In this document: positions 36,195-44,630 of the stretch, piece after piece
How positions within the stretch are numbered: the stretch's first letter is position 1
How the letters are laid out: each line of letters begins with the position of its first letter
Source: a virus
IMG/VR virus record: IMGVR_UViG_3300047557_004034
Span: 62,001-126,000 of that record
Strand: one strand, 5' to 3'
DNA: 64,000 nt
Made by a program: the position numbers and the translations under genes
Notes under the pieces: generated by a model
Seen by the model: the letters and a program-made list of their open reading frames with translations, nothing else
Told to the model about the DNA's origin: nothing
The model's database searches: none

Positions 36195-36977
36195 ATGAAA
36201 TTATACAATAAATTTATTATAATAGTTCCAGTTTATAATGCAAAAAATTTGATTGTTGACTGTTTATCATCAATATTCACACAATCATTTGAAGATTTGG
36301 GTGTAATAATTAGAGATGATTGTTCTACTGACGGTACTGATATTGAAATAAAAAAATTTTTAGGAGTTGACGGTGATGAAGTAATTTCTAAGTTTAATAA
36401 CAAAGACTTTATTTTTATCAAGAATCAAAAAAAACTATACCCTGTCGGAAATACGTATGAAAGTGTCATCAACTTTGTTGATAATCAAGAATCAATAATA
36501 GGCGTTGTTGATGGAGATGACAAACTCTATGTAAGAACCGCAGTTTCCAAAATAAATAAAGTTTATGAAAACGAAAATAAATGGATGGTATGGTCACAAC
36601 ACCAAAATTCCAGTGGTGGAATAGGGTCATCAAAACCATTACCTGAAAATGACATAATTTATTCGAGTAGAAATTATTGGTCTGTTACTCATTTCAGGAC
36701 TTCCAAGTGTTTCTTATTCCACAAATTAAACAAAGAGGATTTGATGGACCCTTTTGATAAAGACACATACTTCAAGTTTTGTGGTGACGCATCTTTTTTA
36801 TATCCATTCTGCGAAATGTGTGGAAACGAAAAATCATTCTTCTTAAATGAAATTTTATACTACTACAATAATACACTTCCAACCAATGAGCATAATAAAA
36901 ACTTCAACATGGCAGTCAAGTATGGATTACACGTAAAATCCAATGGAAAAAAATATACTAAATTATTTATTTCATAA
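36195..36977 (+). CDS. GT2-family glycosyltransferase
   Basis: The 260 residues begin with FIIIVPVYNAKNLIVDCLSS (7-26), the GT2 N-terminus, then IIRDDCSTDGT (38-48) for nucleotide-sugar binding and VVDGDD (104-109) for the metal. It probably adds one sugar to a growing glycan. There is no membrane segment, so the enzyme is likely cytoplasmic. It lies 2 bases after the upstream gene. Confidence 0.88.
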   Translation: MKLYNKFIIIVPVYNAKNLIVDCLSSIFTQSFEDLGVIIRDDCSTDGTDIEIKKFLGVDGDEVISKFNNKDFIFIKNQKKLYPVGNTYESVINFVDNQESIIGVVDGDDKLYVRTAVSKINKVYENENKWMVWSQHQNSSGGIGSSKPLPENDIIYSSRNYWSVTHFRTSKCFLFHKLNKEDLMDPFDKDTYFKFCGDASFLYPFCEMCGNEKSFFLNEILYYYNNTLPTNEHNKNFNMAVKYGLHVKSNGKKYTKLFIS

Positions 36978-37001
36978 AATTTGGTTTTAAAATAAAATAA
37001 A

Positions 37002-37664
37002 ATGAATGAAGTTACAGTTGTTTTCACATCATGTGGAAGATTTGGTTTTTTAAAAGAAACTGTCGATTCTTTTTTATCTCAAAACACTTATCCTATTAAA
37101 GAGTATATTGTAATTGAAAATTCGGGAAATTCTCAATCCTTTTTCGAACTCAGTAATATTTTCAAAAACATAGAAAACGTCAAGATTATCATTAATGAGC
37201 AAAACATAGGACAAGTTTCTAGTATTGATAAAGCCTATGAATTCGTAGAAACGGATTATATTTTTCATTGTGAAGACGATTGGAAATTTATTAATTCAGG
37301 ATTCATCGAAAAATCTTTGGATATTTTGATTGAAGTTCCTAACATTAGTAATGTGAATATTAGGAGAAGGAATGACAACTCCAAAGGTAGTTTTCATCCT
37401 ATAGTGGGTCCATTTAAATTGAAAAACCAATCAAAATACTACATTTATCAACAAAATTATCTTGGGGAGTGGCACGGATTCTCGTGGAACCCAGGTTTAA
37501 GGAGAAATAAAGAGTATCAATTAGTGAAGCCATATAAGCAATATACAAATGAACAAGGTGTAAATCAAAAAATGAAAGAGCTTGGTTTCTTTTCCGCTTG
37601 TTTAGAGGATTCTTATTGTATTCACATAGGAGAAAATAGTTCAACATTTAAAGCAAATATGTAA
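37002..37664 (+). CDS. GT2-like glycosyltransferase
   Basis: The protein has 220 residues. VTVVFTSCGRFGFLKETVDS (4-23) is a GT-A donor-site start, IVIENSG follows, and FHCEDDWKF (EDD at 91-93) is the metal site. GEWHGFSWNPGLRR near 150 may be part of the acceptor pocket. This size and layout is frequent in phage and giant-virus GT2 enzymes. The ORF ends in a TAATG overlap with the dehydratase gene. Confidence 0.8.
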   Translation: MNEVTVVFTSCGRFGFLKETVDSFLSQNTYPIKEYIVIENSGNSQSFFELSNIFKNIENVKIIINEQNIGQVSSIDKAYEFVETDYIFHCEDDWKFINSGFIEKSLDILIEVPNISNVNIRRRNDNSKGSFHPIVGPFKLKNQSKYYIYQQNYLGEWHGFSWNPGLRRNKEYQLVKPYKQYTNEQGVNQKMKELGFFSACLEDSYCIHIGENSSTFKANM

Positions 37665-38611
37665 TGAAAAAAATTCTAATCACAGGAGGAAGTGGTTTTT
37701 TAGGAAGGAACTTAGCCTTAAGACTAAAAAACGACTATGAAGTATTTCTTGCTTCAAGAAATAACAAACAAAATTTTAGTTCAGGTAACTTTACAGGATG
37801 TAAGGTTTTACCTATGGACGTATCAAGCATAGAATCTGTCAGAGATGTCTTTTCTGAAGTTAAACCAGATATCGTTATTCACGCAGCCGCAACTAAATTT
37901 GTTGATTTGTGTGAGAGGTTTCCAATGGAAACTATAGATGTTAATGTTATCGGTTCTCAAAATGTCGCAAGAGTTGCAATCGAAAAAAATGTTGAAATTG
38001 TAGTTGGTATATCAACAGATAAAGCAGCACCACCTATTCGAAATATATACGGGTTGAGTAAATCTACAATGGAAAAACTTTTTTGTTCCATGAACGAAAA
38101 ATCTAAAACAAAGTTTACCTGTGTTAGATATGGTAATGTTGTTTGGTCCACAGGCTCTGCATTTCCGATATGGAAAACTATGTTAGAAAAAGATGGCATA
38201 ATAAAATCAACCGGACCTGAAATGAGGAGGTTTTTCTTCACAGTTGAACAAGCGGTTCAGTTAGTCATAGATGCAATAAACAATATAGACAAAATAAAAG
38301 GAAAAGTTTTATCAAGAGAAATGAAGTCCGCTCAAATTAGTGACATACTTGATGTATGGGTAGAACTTTATGGCGGAAGGTGGGAGCAATCTGAAGGTAG
38401 ACCAGGAGAAAGAAATGATGAATATTTGGTCGGAGAGATTGAATTAGAATACTCTACAAAAGAAGATATAAATGATGTTTCCCACTACATTATAAGTCCA
38501 AACACTAAATCTAATGAAAAGTTAACACAAGTATTTCATTCAGGTAACTCTCCAAGATTGACTAAAGAAGAAATAATTAATTTGATTTTAGCAAAACCTG
38601 ATGTTTTATAA
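37664..38611 (+). CDS. NAD(P)-dependent sugar-nucleotide dehydratase/epimerase (CapD/PseB-like)
   Basis: The 315 residues form an extended short-chain dehydrogenase. GGSGFLGRN (8-16) binds NAD(P), ISTDKAAPP (116-124) contains the Ser/Thr-Asp-Lys set of inverting UDP-GlcNAc 4,6-dehydratases, and YGLSK (129-133) supplies Tyr and Lys. RYGNVVWSTGSAFPIW corresponds to the substrate-binding part. PseB and CapD-type enzymes convert UDP-GlcNAc to 4-keto-6-deoxy sugars, so the phage may make a deoxy or amino-deoxy sugar donor. The next gene is a nucleotidyltransferase, overlapping by a TAATG. Confidence 0.83.
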   Translation: MKKILITGGSGFLGRNLALRLKNDYEVFLASRNNKQNFSSGNFTGCKVLPMDVSSIESVRDVFSEVKPDIVIHAAATKFVDLCERFPMETIDVNVIGSQNVARVAIEKNVEIVVGISTDKAAPPIRNIYGLSKSTMEKLFCSMNEKSKTKFTCVRYGNVVWSTGSAFPIWKTMLEKDGIIKSTGPEMRRFFFTVEQAVQLVIDAINNIDKIKGKVLSREMKSAQISDILDVWVELYGGRWEQSEGRPGERNDEYLVGEIELEYSTKEDINDVSHYIISPNTKSNEKLTQVFHSGNSPRLTKEEIINLILAKPDVL

Positions 38612-39258
38612 TGTTTGAAAATTCAGTTATTATTGCGGGAGGTGTCGGTTCAAGAATGAGACCTTTGACAAATTATATTCCCAAGGCGGTTGTAGAAATA
38701 AATGGAACTCCTTTGATTCACAATTCTATCGAATTGTTGTCCACATATAATATTAATATATACGTAACCTACAATTATCTTCCTAACTTTATTTTCGAAA
38801 AAGTGAATTCGAGAGTTAAAGGATTTATAAATACAATAAATCAAGATAACTCTTACTTCCTTTTCAACAGCTTTATTAAAAATTTAAACGAACCAATTAT
38901 TGTTCTCCCTTGTGATATAAAAATAGAGATAGACTTGAATCAAGTTTATAATGATTACTTTGAAAAAGGGGAACCAGCGATTATGATTATTGCTACAACT
39001 CCTGTGAATGGAGTTGATGGTGATTACATAGAGGAAGATGAAAATAACAATATTACTTCACTCAGTCGAACAATGGAAACAAAAAAATATTGTAGCGGTG
39101 TCCAAATAATAAACCCATACAAAGTTAATCAACTATCAGAATCCCATAATAATTTTTACAGTGTTTGGGAATCGTTGATTGAAAAAAAGGAACTAAAATT
39201 AAGTAGTATTTTACCTAATTCTTGGAACTCTTATGATGAAATAAAACAGATAAATTAA
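38611..39258 (+). CDS. Sugar-phosphate nucleotidyltransferase
   Basis: The protein has 215 residues. VIIAGGVGSRMRPLTNYIPKAVVEI (6-30) is the pyrophosphorylase signature, GGxGxRxxPLT with a conserved Lys at residue 25. LPCDIKIEI supplies the metal-binding Asp. These enzymes join NTP and a sugar 1-phosphate to make the nucleotide sugar. It is of the short type, lacking the C-terminal beta-helix of GlmU and RmlA-like enzymes. With the preceding dehydratase it suggests local production of an activated sugar. Confidence 0.88.
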   Translation: MFENSVIIAGGVGSRMRPLTNYIPKAVVEINGTPLIHNSIELLSTYNINIYVTYNYLPNFIFEKVNSRVKGFINTINQDNSYFLFNSFIKNLNEPIIVLPCDIKIEIDLNQVYNDYFEKGEPAIMIIATTPVNGVDGDYIEEDENNNITSLSRTMETKKYCSGVQIINPYKVNQLSESHNNFYSVWESLIEKKELKLSSILPNSWNSYDEIKQIN

Positions 39259-39264
39259 CAAACT

Positions 39265-39864
39265 ATGAATTTAGATTTTATATTAGAAAAAACACTAAAT
39301 GGACAAGGTGACTCTGATAGGCATTTGATTACATTATTTAGTATTGTGGTTGGTTCCAAAGCAAAAAATATATTGGAGCTTGGAGTCCGTAACGGAGATA
39401 CTACATTACCATTTTTATTAGCAGCAAAATTAAATCAAGGTAAGGTCTATTCTGTTGATATAGATGATACTAATTTTGTTGTTCCCGATGAACTGCAACC
39501 ATATTGGCAATTTACAAAGATTGATGCAATACAATATTTGGAAAATTGGGACAGTTCTCAAAGTTTGGACATAGTTTACATTGATGATTGGCACTCGTAC
39601 GACCATGTGAAAAAAGAGTTATCTATTTTAGATAAATTAGTTTCCCCGTCAACAGTAATTTTAATACATGACTTAATGTACGGTGGAACTTGGCCCTTTT
39701 ATCATTCAGATATTACTTTGAAAGATGGTCAGTGGGCAAACGGTGGACCTTACAGAGCTGTTGCGGAACTAGACCCCCAATTTTGGGAATTCTCAACCTT
39801 ACCATGGAATAACGGTCTCACAATCTTAAGAAAAAAATATTCTAATAAATTTAAACAAAGATAA
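39265..39864 (+). CDS. Class I SAM-dependent methyltransferase
   Basis: The 199 residues carry NILELGVRNGDTTLPF (35-50), the SAM loop, VYSVDID (61-67), the ribose-binding acid, and IVYIDDWHSYDHVKKEL and LIHDLMYGGTWPF later, as in Methyltransf_24-type enzymes. The likely acceptor is a sugar hydroxyl or carboxyl in the glycan made by neighbouring enzymes. Confidence 0.75.
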   Translation: MNLDFILEKTLNGQGDSDRHLITLFSIVVGSKAKNILELGVRNGDTTLPFLLAAKLNQGKVYSVDIDDTNFVVPDELQPYWQFTKIDAIQYLENWDSSQSLDIVYIDDWHSYDHVKKELSILDKLVSPSTVILIHDLMYGGTWPFYHSDITLKDGQWANGGPYRAVAELDPQFWEFSTLPWNNGLTILRKKYSNKFKQR

Positions 39865-39868
39865 CACA

Positions 39869-40558
39869 ATGAAAAAAGAAAAAATATTAATCATACTTCC
39901 CACTAAACAAAGATTGAACGATTTCGAAACGTTCGCAGAATCATGGATGACTACGACAAAAGGAAAAAGTGACGTTTTGGTTGCAATAGATTTAGAGGAT
40001 AAAACATATGATACTGTTAAGGAAAAATACCCATTTATTTATGAAAAAGTGGAACCCTCAAGTGTATTAGAAATACTCAATCAAATGGCCGTAAAATATT
40101 CTAAAGAATATAAATTTATTTCTTTTATGGAAGATGATTGTGTCTTTGTTACTGAAAATTGGGAAGACTCATTTATAAATAAATTAAATGAAATTGGTGA
40201 CTATGGTATAGTTTGGGGTAACGATTTAATTAACCGACATCAGATTGTAGGTTTACCATTTTTAGACTCTAAAATAGTCGATGTCCTTGGTTATATGTCT
40301 CCACCTGAATTAAAATACCTTTGGGTTGATTATTTTTGGAAACAACTTGGAGCGGATTTAGGGACTTTATTTTATTTCCCTGAAATAATTGTTGAGCATA
40401 GGCATTATTCATCAGGAAAAAGACAAAAAGATGAAATTAGTGATGTAGTTGATAGTCATGGTTTAATTGATATGAAATCATACCATGAAAATTACCTGAA
40501 AAATAGGTATCGTTCAGATTTACAAAAATTAATTAATCAGAGACAACGAAATAGTTGA
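39869..40558 (+). CDS. GT-A type glycosyltransferase
   Basis: The protein has 229 residues. ILIILPTKQRLNDFETFAES (6-25) followed by VLVAIDLED fits the donor-binding start of a GT-A fold, and ISFMEDDCVFVTENW near 88-102 gives the EDD metal site. RHYSSGKRQKDE near the C-terminus is a basic patch that could bind the nucleotide diphosphate. No family was assigned. The stop overlaps the next ATG (TGATG). Confidence 0.75.
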   Translation: MKKEKILIILPTKQRLNDFETFAESWMTTTKGKSDVLVAIDLEDKTYDTVKEKYPFIYEKVEPSSVLEILNQMAVKYSKEYKFISFMEDDCVFVTENWEDSFINKLNEIGDYGIVWGNDLINRHQIVGLPFLDSKIVDVLGYMSPPELKYLWVDYFWKQLGADLGTLFYFPEIIVEHRHYSSGKRQKDEISDVVDSHGLIDMKSYHENYLKNRYRSDLQKLINQRQRNS

Positions 40559-41340
40559 TGATGAAAAACAGAGATTTATGGATACCCAACCCATCTTTGG
40601 GAACAGATTTTTTTAGAGTCTGTAGTGAAATAATTAGTAAGGAAGATTTGTTTAAAACTTTTAAGAGGAATCCTAGATTTTGTAATATAATCGGTAATGA
40701 TGTCAGGTCAAAATCAATTTCTGATGTTTTATTTGACAGATTAATTCTAAGTGACTCAGATATTATATATAATATTGAAAAATTTAAAACTAATGACCTT
40801 TACGGTGACCCCTACATGTATCATTATCCCAAAATTGGTTCTATTTCCCCAGGCACACTTTATTTTATCGACATTTTAAGACAGATTATTAATCATTTTG
40901 GGAACATAAATCGTTTCAATATAGTAGAAATAGGAAGTGGATATGGTGGACAAGCAAAAATAATTTTAGACCAAGGTGTCAATTCATACACTTGTATTGA
41001 TGTAAAAGAACCATTATTTTTATGTAAAAAATATCTATCACTTTTCAATTATGATAATGTTCAATATCAAGAATGGAATAGCATTAAATCATCAGAATAT
41101 AACTTAGTAATTTCAAATTGGTGTTTGAGCGAGTTCAACGAAGAAGGTATTAATTATTATGTTGAAAGTGTTATCAAAAAATGTAATTTTGGTTTTTTTT
41201 TAATGAATGTTTGGGACACTGATGAGAGAAAAAAATACATTATTAACAAATTAAAAGAAATTTTCAATACTGTGGAAATATTACCAGAAGAACCCAAAAC
41301 TCATCAAAATAATAATTTTTTATTAATCGGAAAAAAATGA
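40558..41340 (+). CDS. Putative sugar O-methyltransferase
   Basis: The protein has 260 residues from the ATG at 40558; a TTG three bases earlier is less likely. NIVEIGSGYGGQAKIIL near residue 120 is the SAM-binding loop, and YTCIDVKEP follows. The overall layout (helical N-terminal 110 residues, then SAM fold, then YNLVISNWCLSEFNEEG) matches the putative sugar O-methyltransferase family. It overlaps the following GT10-like gene by 4 bases. Confidence 0.75.
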   Translation: MMKNRDLWIPNPSLGTDFFRVCSEIISKEDLFKTFKRNPRFCNIIGNDVRSKSISDVLFDRLILSDSDIIYNIEKFKTNDLYGDPYMYHYPKIGSISPGTLYFIDILRQIINHFGNINRFNIVEIGSGYGGQAKIILDQGVNSYTCIDVKEPLFLCKKYLSLFNYDNVQYQEWNSIKSSEYNLVISNWCLSEFNEEGINYYVESVIKKCNFGFFLMNVWDTDERKKYIINKLKEIFNTVEILPEEPKTHQNNNFLLIGKK

Positions 41341-42164
41341 TAGAAGTTAATTTATTCGACATGGAATTTATACATACTGAAAGTATGTTAGGGTACATTA
41401 CATGTTCTGATTTACTGAAACCCAAAAAAATTAAATGGGTTAACGGTAAAATGGTATTTGATGGCATCACAGTTTTTACTGACAGATATATCGACTACGA
41501 TTTTGATAAAGTAAAATCATCCATAAAAATCTTTTGGTTGTTAGAACCAAGAGCAGTAAGACCTGATGGATATTCTAAAATAATAAAATTAGAAGATAAG
41601 TTTGACTATATTTTAACTTATGACTCAGAATTACTAAAAAGAAATAAAAAATATGTAAAATATATTGTTGGACAATCTAGAGTTTATGAACCCAAGATAT
41701 GTGATAAAAAAAAGATGTTCAGTATGATAGCTTCAAATAAAAGAATGACTCAGGGACATAGATTTAGACACGATATATCCGAATCATTATCACTAAAACA
41801 TAAAATTGATATGTGGGGTTCAGGATATAAATCATTCAGTTCGAAAATTGACCCACTATCCGAATATTATTTTAGTATTTCAGTTATGAATAGTAAAATT
41901 GATAATTTTTTCACAGAAGTTCTTCTTGATAATTTTATGTTAGGAACTATCCCAATTTTTTGGGGATGTCCAAATATAAACGAATATTTTGATGATAGGG
42001 GTATCATAAGTTTTGATACCATATCCGAACTAGATGAAATATTATCAAATTTGACAATTAGAGATTATTATGATAGAATGGAGTATGTGAAGAAAAATTT
42101 AGAATTAGCTAAAAATTATGTATCAACTGATGACATAATTGCGGATATATTACAAAAACTTTAA
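41337..42164 (+). CDS. GT10-like glycosyltransferase
   Basis: This 275-residue protein contains IDMWGSGYKSF before the C-terminal lobe and FFTEVLLDNFMLGTIPIFWG at about 190-209, the donor-binding core of GT10-like enzymes. The first 130 residues hold the acceptor-side part (FWLLEPRAV, YDSELLKRNKKYVKY). It is the second GT10-type enzyme of the window and shares only the core motif with that of 15695-16555, so it is not a recent duplicate. Confidence 0.75.
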   Translation: MIEVNLFDMEFIHTESMLGYITCSDLLKPKKIKWVNGKMVFDGITVFTDRYIDYDFDKVKSSIKIFWLLEPRAVRPDGYSKIIKLEDKFDYILTYDSELLKRNKKYVKYIVGQSRVYEPKICDKKKMFSMIASNKRMTQGHRFRHDISESLSLKHKIDMWGSGYKSFSSKIDPLSEYYFSISVMNSKIDNFFTEVLLDNFMLGTIPIFWGCPNINEYFDDRGIISFDTISELDEILSNLTIRDYYDRMEYVKKNLELAKNYVSTDDIIADILQKL

Positions 42165-42166
42165 TT

Positions 42167-42982
42167 ATGAAAATACTTGTTTTAGGTTCTTCGGGGCAGA
42201 TAGGGATACCCTTAGTAAAATTTTTAAGAAAAAGAAATCATGAAGTTATAGAATTTGACATCGTAAAAGACGTGAACGAAGATTTAAGAGTTCCTTCTGT
42301 TTTAGATAAAATACTCCCTTCAATCGATTTTGTTTTTTTCCTCGCTTTTGATGTTGGAGGGTCTAAATACCTAGAAAAATATCAAGGCACATATGAATTT
42401 TTAGATAATAACATCAAAATAATGGAATACACTTTTGATAGTTTGAAGAAGTATAATAAGAAATTTATCTTCACTTCGACTCAAATGTCAAATATGATTT
42501 ATTCCCCATATGGTTTGTCCAAAAGAATCGGTGAATTATATACTGAATCCTTGGGGGGTATAGTGGCCAAACTTTGGAATGTTTATGGATATGAACATGA
42601 TTTTGAAAAATCTCATGTAATCACGGACTTCGTTCTGATGTCTAAAAGGAACAACAAAATCGAGATGAGAACAAACGGTGAAGAAGAAAGACAGTTTCTT
42701 TATTCGGAAGATTGTTGTGAATGTTTAAATATTTTAATGGAGAAATATGATTACATTGATAAAAAACAATATTTTGAGCTTTCGAGTTTTGAATGGAGTA
42801 AAGTAATTGATGTGGCGAATATTATCAAGGACATTAATCCTGATTGTGAAGTCATACCAAACAATTTAAAAGATACTGTACAATTAGATAAAAAAAATGA
42901 ACCAAATAATTACGTATTAAATTACTGGAAACCAAAAGTATCTTTAAAAGATGGTATAAGAAAAATCTATGAAATGTATTAA
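42167..42982 (+). CDS. NAD-dependent epimerase/dehydratase
   Basis: The 271 residues form an extended short-chain dehydrogenase: ILVLGSSGQIGIPL (3-16) binds NAD, SPYGLSKRIGE contains catalytic Tyr115 and Lys119, and FTSTQMS holds Ser104. The type resembles UDP- or GDP-sugar epimerases. Substrate is not identifiable. It ends the second glycan island proper; 55 bases with an AT-only inverted repeat follow before the phoH-like gene. Confidence 0.85.
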   Translation: MKILVLGSSGQIGIPLVKFLRKRNHEVIEFDIVKDVNEDLRVPSVLDKILPSIDFVFFLAFDVGGSKYLEKYQGTYEFLDNNIKIMEYTFDSLKKYNKKFIFTSTQMSNMIYSPYGLSKRIGELYTESLGGIVAKLWNVYGYEHDFEKSHVITDFVLMSKRNNKIEMRTNGEEERQFLYSEDCCECLNILMEKYDYIDKKQYFELSSFEWSKVIDVANIIKDINPDCEVIPNNLKDTVQLDKKNEPNNYVLNYWKPKVSLKDGIRKIYEMY

Positions 42983-43037
42983 TATCTTAATATTCATTTA
43001 TTTAATATTATTTTACAGTTAGTTTTAAACAAAAAAA

Positions 43038-43766
43038 ATGGCAAAAAACGTTAGGAAAAGTGAGAACCAATTTACAGAACAGCCCTTAATTAAAACGAAG
43101 AAGGATTTGATTTGTAGTATTTTAAGAAAAAAAACCAAACAAAAATTTTTATCAGAAAATCAACGAGTATACTATGAAAAACTGGAAAAAAATCAAATAA
43201 CAATTTGTTCAGGACCTGCAGGTGTTGGTAAAAGTTATATTTCAATGAAATGTGCAATAGATTTATTGTCCGACCCAACAACACCATATGAAAAAATTAT
43301 TATTGTTAGACCCGCGGTAGAAGCTGAAGAAAAATTAGGTAGTTTACCTGGTAATGTTGAAGAAAAATTAGACCCTTACATATTTCCATCCTACTATCTT
43401 TTAAATAAAATAATAGGTAAGGAAACGAGGGAAAAACTCAAAGAAATTGAGGCGATTGAAGTTTTTGCTTTGGCATATATGAGAGGTATGAACATTGATA
43501 ATTCCATCCTCATATTTGAGGAAGCTCAAAACTCGACACCGAATCAAATGAAACTTCTCATGACAAGAATTGGGTTTAACTCGAAATTCTTTATTTCAGG
43601 TGACTTAGAACAAACTGATAGATATAAAGATAAAACTCAAACAGGGCTTTATGATGCGATTAAAAGATTTGGGGGTGTGAATGACATATCTATTCATGAA
43701 TTTGAATCCAAAGATGTTGTCAGAAATTCCCTTATCTCTGAAATTTTGAAAAAATATGATGAATGA
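43038..43766 (+). CDS. phoH: PhoH-like ATPase
   Basis: The protein has 242 residues. CSGPAGVGKSYIS (57-69) is Walker A and ILIFEEAQNS near 156 is Walker B, in the layout of the PhoH family, which is often carried by marine phages. FFISGDLEQTDR is the sensor-like motif conserved in the family. Its role in phage infection is not settled; RNA binding or helicase activity has been proposed for the family. It is preceded by a small AT-rich gap and followed by a 4-base overlap with the nucleotidase-like gene. Confidence 0.9.
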   Translation: MAKNVRKSENQFTEQPLIKTKKDLICSILRKKTKQKFLSENQRVYYEKLEKNQITICSGPAGVGKSYISMKCAIDLLSDPTTPYEKIIIVRPAVEAEEKLGSLPGNVEEKLDPYIFPSYYLLNKIIGKETREKLKEIEAIEVFALAYMRGMNIDNSILIFEEAQNSTPNQMKLLMTRIGFNSKFFISGDLEQTDRYKDKTQTGLYDAIKRFGGVNDISIHEFESKDVVRNSLISEILKKYDE

Positions 43767-44353
43767 AAATAGGTATTGATGTTAATAATGTTCTCAGGGA
43801 TACCCTCACGAAAATAGAACAAGTTTATGAAAGATGGTTTATTGAGAACCATGATGAGGAAGATGATTTTAAATATGAAATTAAATCTCCTGTAACTTCA
43901 TTAGACTTAATGAATCATTTATCTTTCAAAGATAAAGACCATCTTTATGATTTCTTATATAAGGATTTTACCATGGAAATATTTGGTCACGCCGGTTCTG
44001 TCGAAATGACAACGATGAATGACCTAAATGATTTCTACCATAATTTGAGGGAGTATCATGATATCATAATTGTTTCGGATGAGATTGGTAAATCGAAACC
44101 CGCAACTTTATTTTTTATTTCTAAATTTGGTTGTTTGATTGAAACTATTAAATTTTATTCTGAACAAACAAAAAAACAGATGTGGAAATCTGTAGATATT
44201 TTACTTACTGCAAATCCTGAACTACTTTTGAATAAACCATCGAAAAAAATGGTTATAAAATACGAAACCTCTTTTAATAAACACATTCACACAGAACACA
44301 CAATAACAAATTTGAAAGAACTCGAAAATAAAATAAAAGAAATTTATGGTTAA
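43763..44353 (+). CDS. HAD-like 5'-nucleotidase-related protein
   Basis: The protein has 196 residues. The N-terminus MKIGIDVNNVLRDT resembles the first motif of HAD nucleotidases (DxD), but the second Asp is replaced by Asn8. IIIVSDEIGKSKPATLFF near 102 fits motif II (Ser/Thr) and LL(T)ANPELLLNK replaces the expected DD motif. The loss of acidic residues raises doubt about catalysis. Possible roles are a weak phosphatase or a binding protein. It overlaps both neighbours, forming a coupled set with phoH and 44346-44627. Confidence 0.6.
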   Translation: MKIGIDVNNVLRDTLTKIEQVYERWFIENHDEEDDFKYEIKSPVTSLDLMNHLSFKDKDHLYDFLYKDFTMEIFGHAGSVEMTTMNDLNDFYHNLREYHDIIIVSDEIGKSKPATLFFISKFGCLIETIKFYSEQTKKQMWKSVDILLTANPELLLNKPSKKMVIKYETSFNKHIHTEHTITNLKELENKIKEIYG

Positions 44354-44627
44354 CGTTTTGGGCGAAAATTATTTTATTGACTTGGACGCTGTCGAAGATT
44401 ACTTAGATATGAGTTTGGAACCATCAGTTGAAAATTCAGGAGTAACTGAAACTAAAGTAAATTTGATTAAATTTGAAATGGTCAAAATGTTACTAGAAGT
44501 TATATTATCTGAAGATGTTGAAATGGATGATAAATTGGGTATCAAATCATCAAATAGTTCAACTTCAATCCCATTCAAAATTGCATTCAATACTCTGTTA
44601 AATAAAAAATTAATTAACTATTATTAA
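44346..44627 (+). CDS. Small acidic protein of unknown function
   Basis: The 93 residues are acidic and helical (NYFIDLDAVEDYLDM, KFEMVKMLLEVILSEDVEMDD). No domain is recognised. The ATG overlaps the upstream stop region, which suggests translational coupling. Confidence 0.55.
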   Translation: MVNVLGENYFIDLDAVEDYLDMSLEPSVENSGVTETKVNLIKFEMVKMLLEVILSEDVEMDDKLGIKSSNSSTSIPFKIAFNTLLNKKLINYY

Positions 44628-44630
44628 AAA

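Noticed and set aside
42988-43010. AT-only inverted repeat (TAATATT/AATATTA) after the second glycan island as a terminator
   Set aside because: The stem has no GC pair and is not followed by a strong T run, so it would be unstable.
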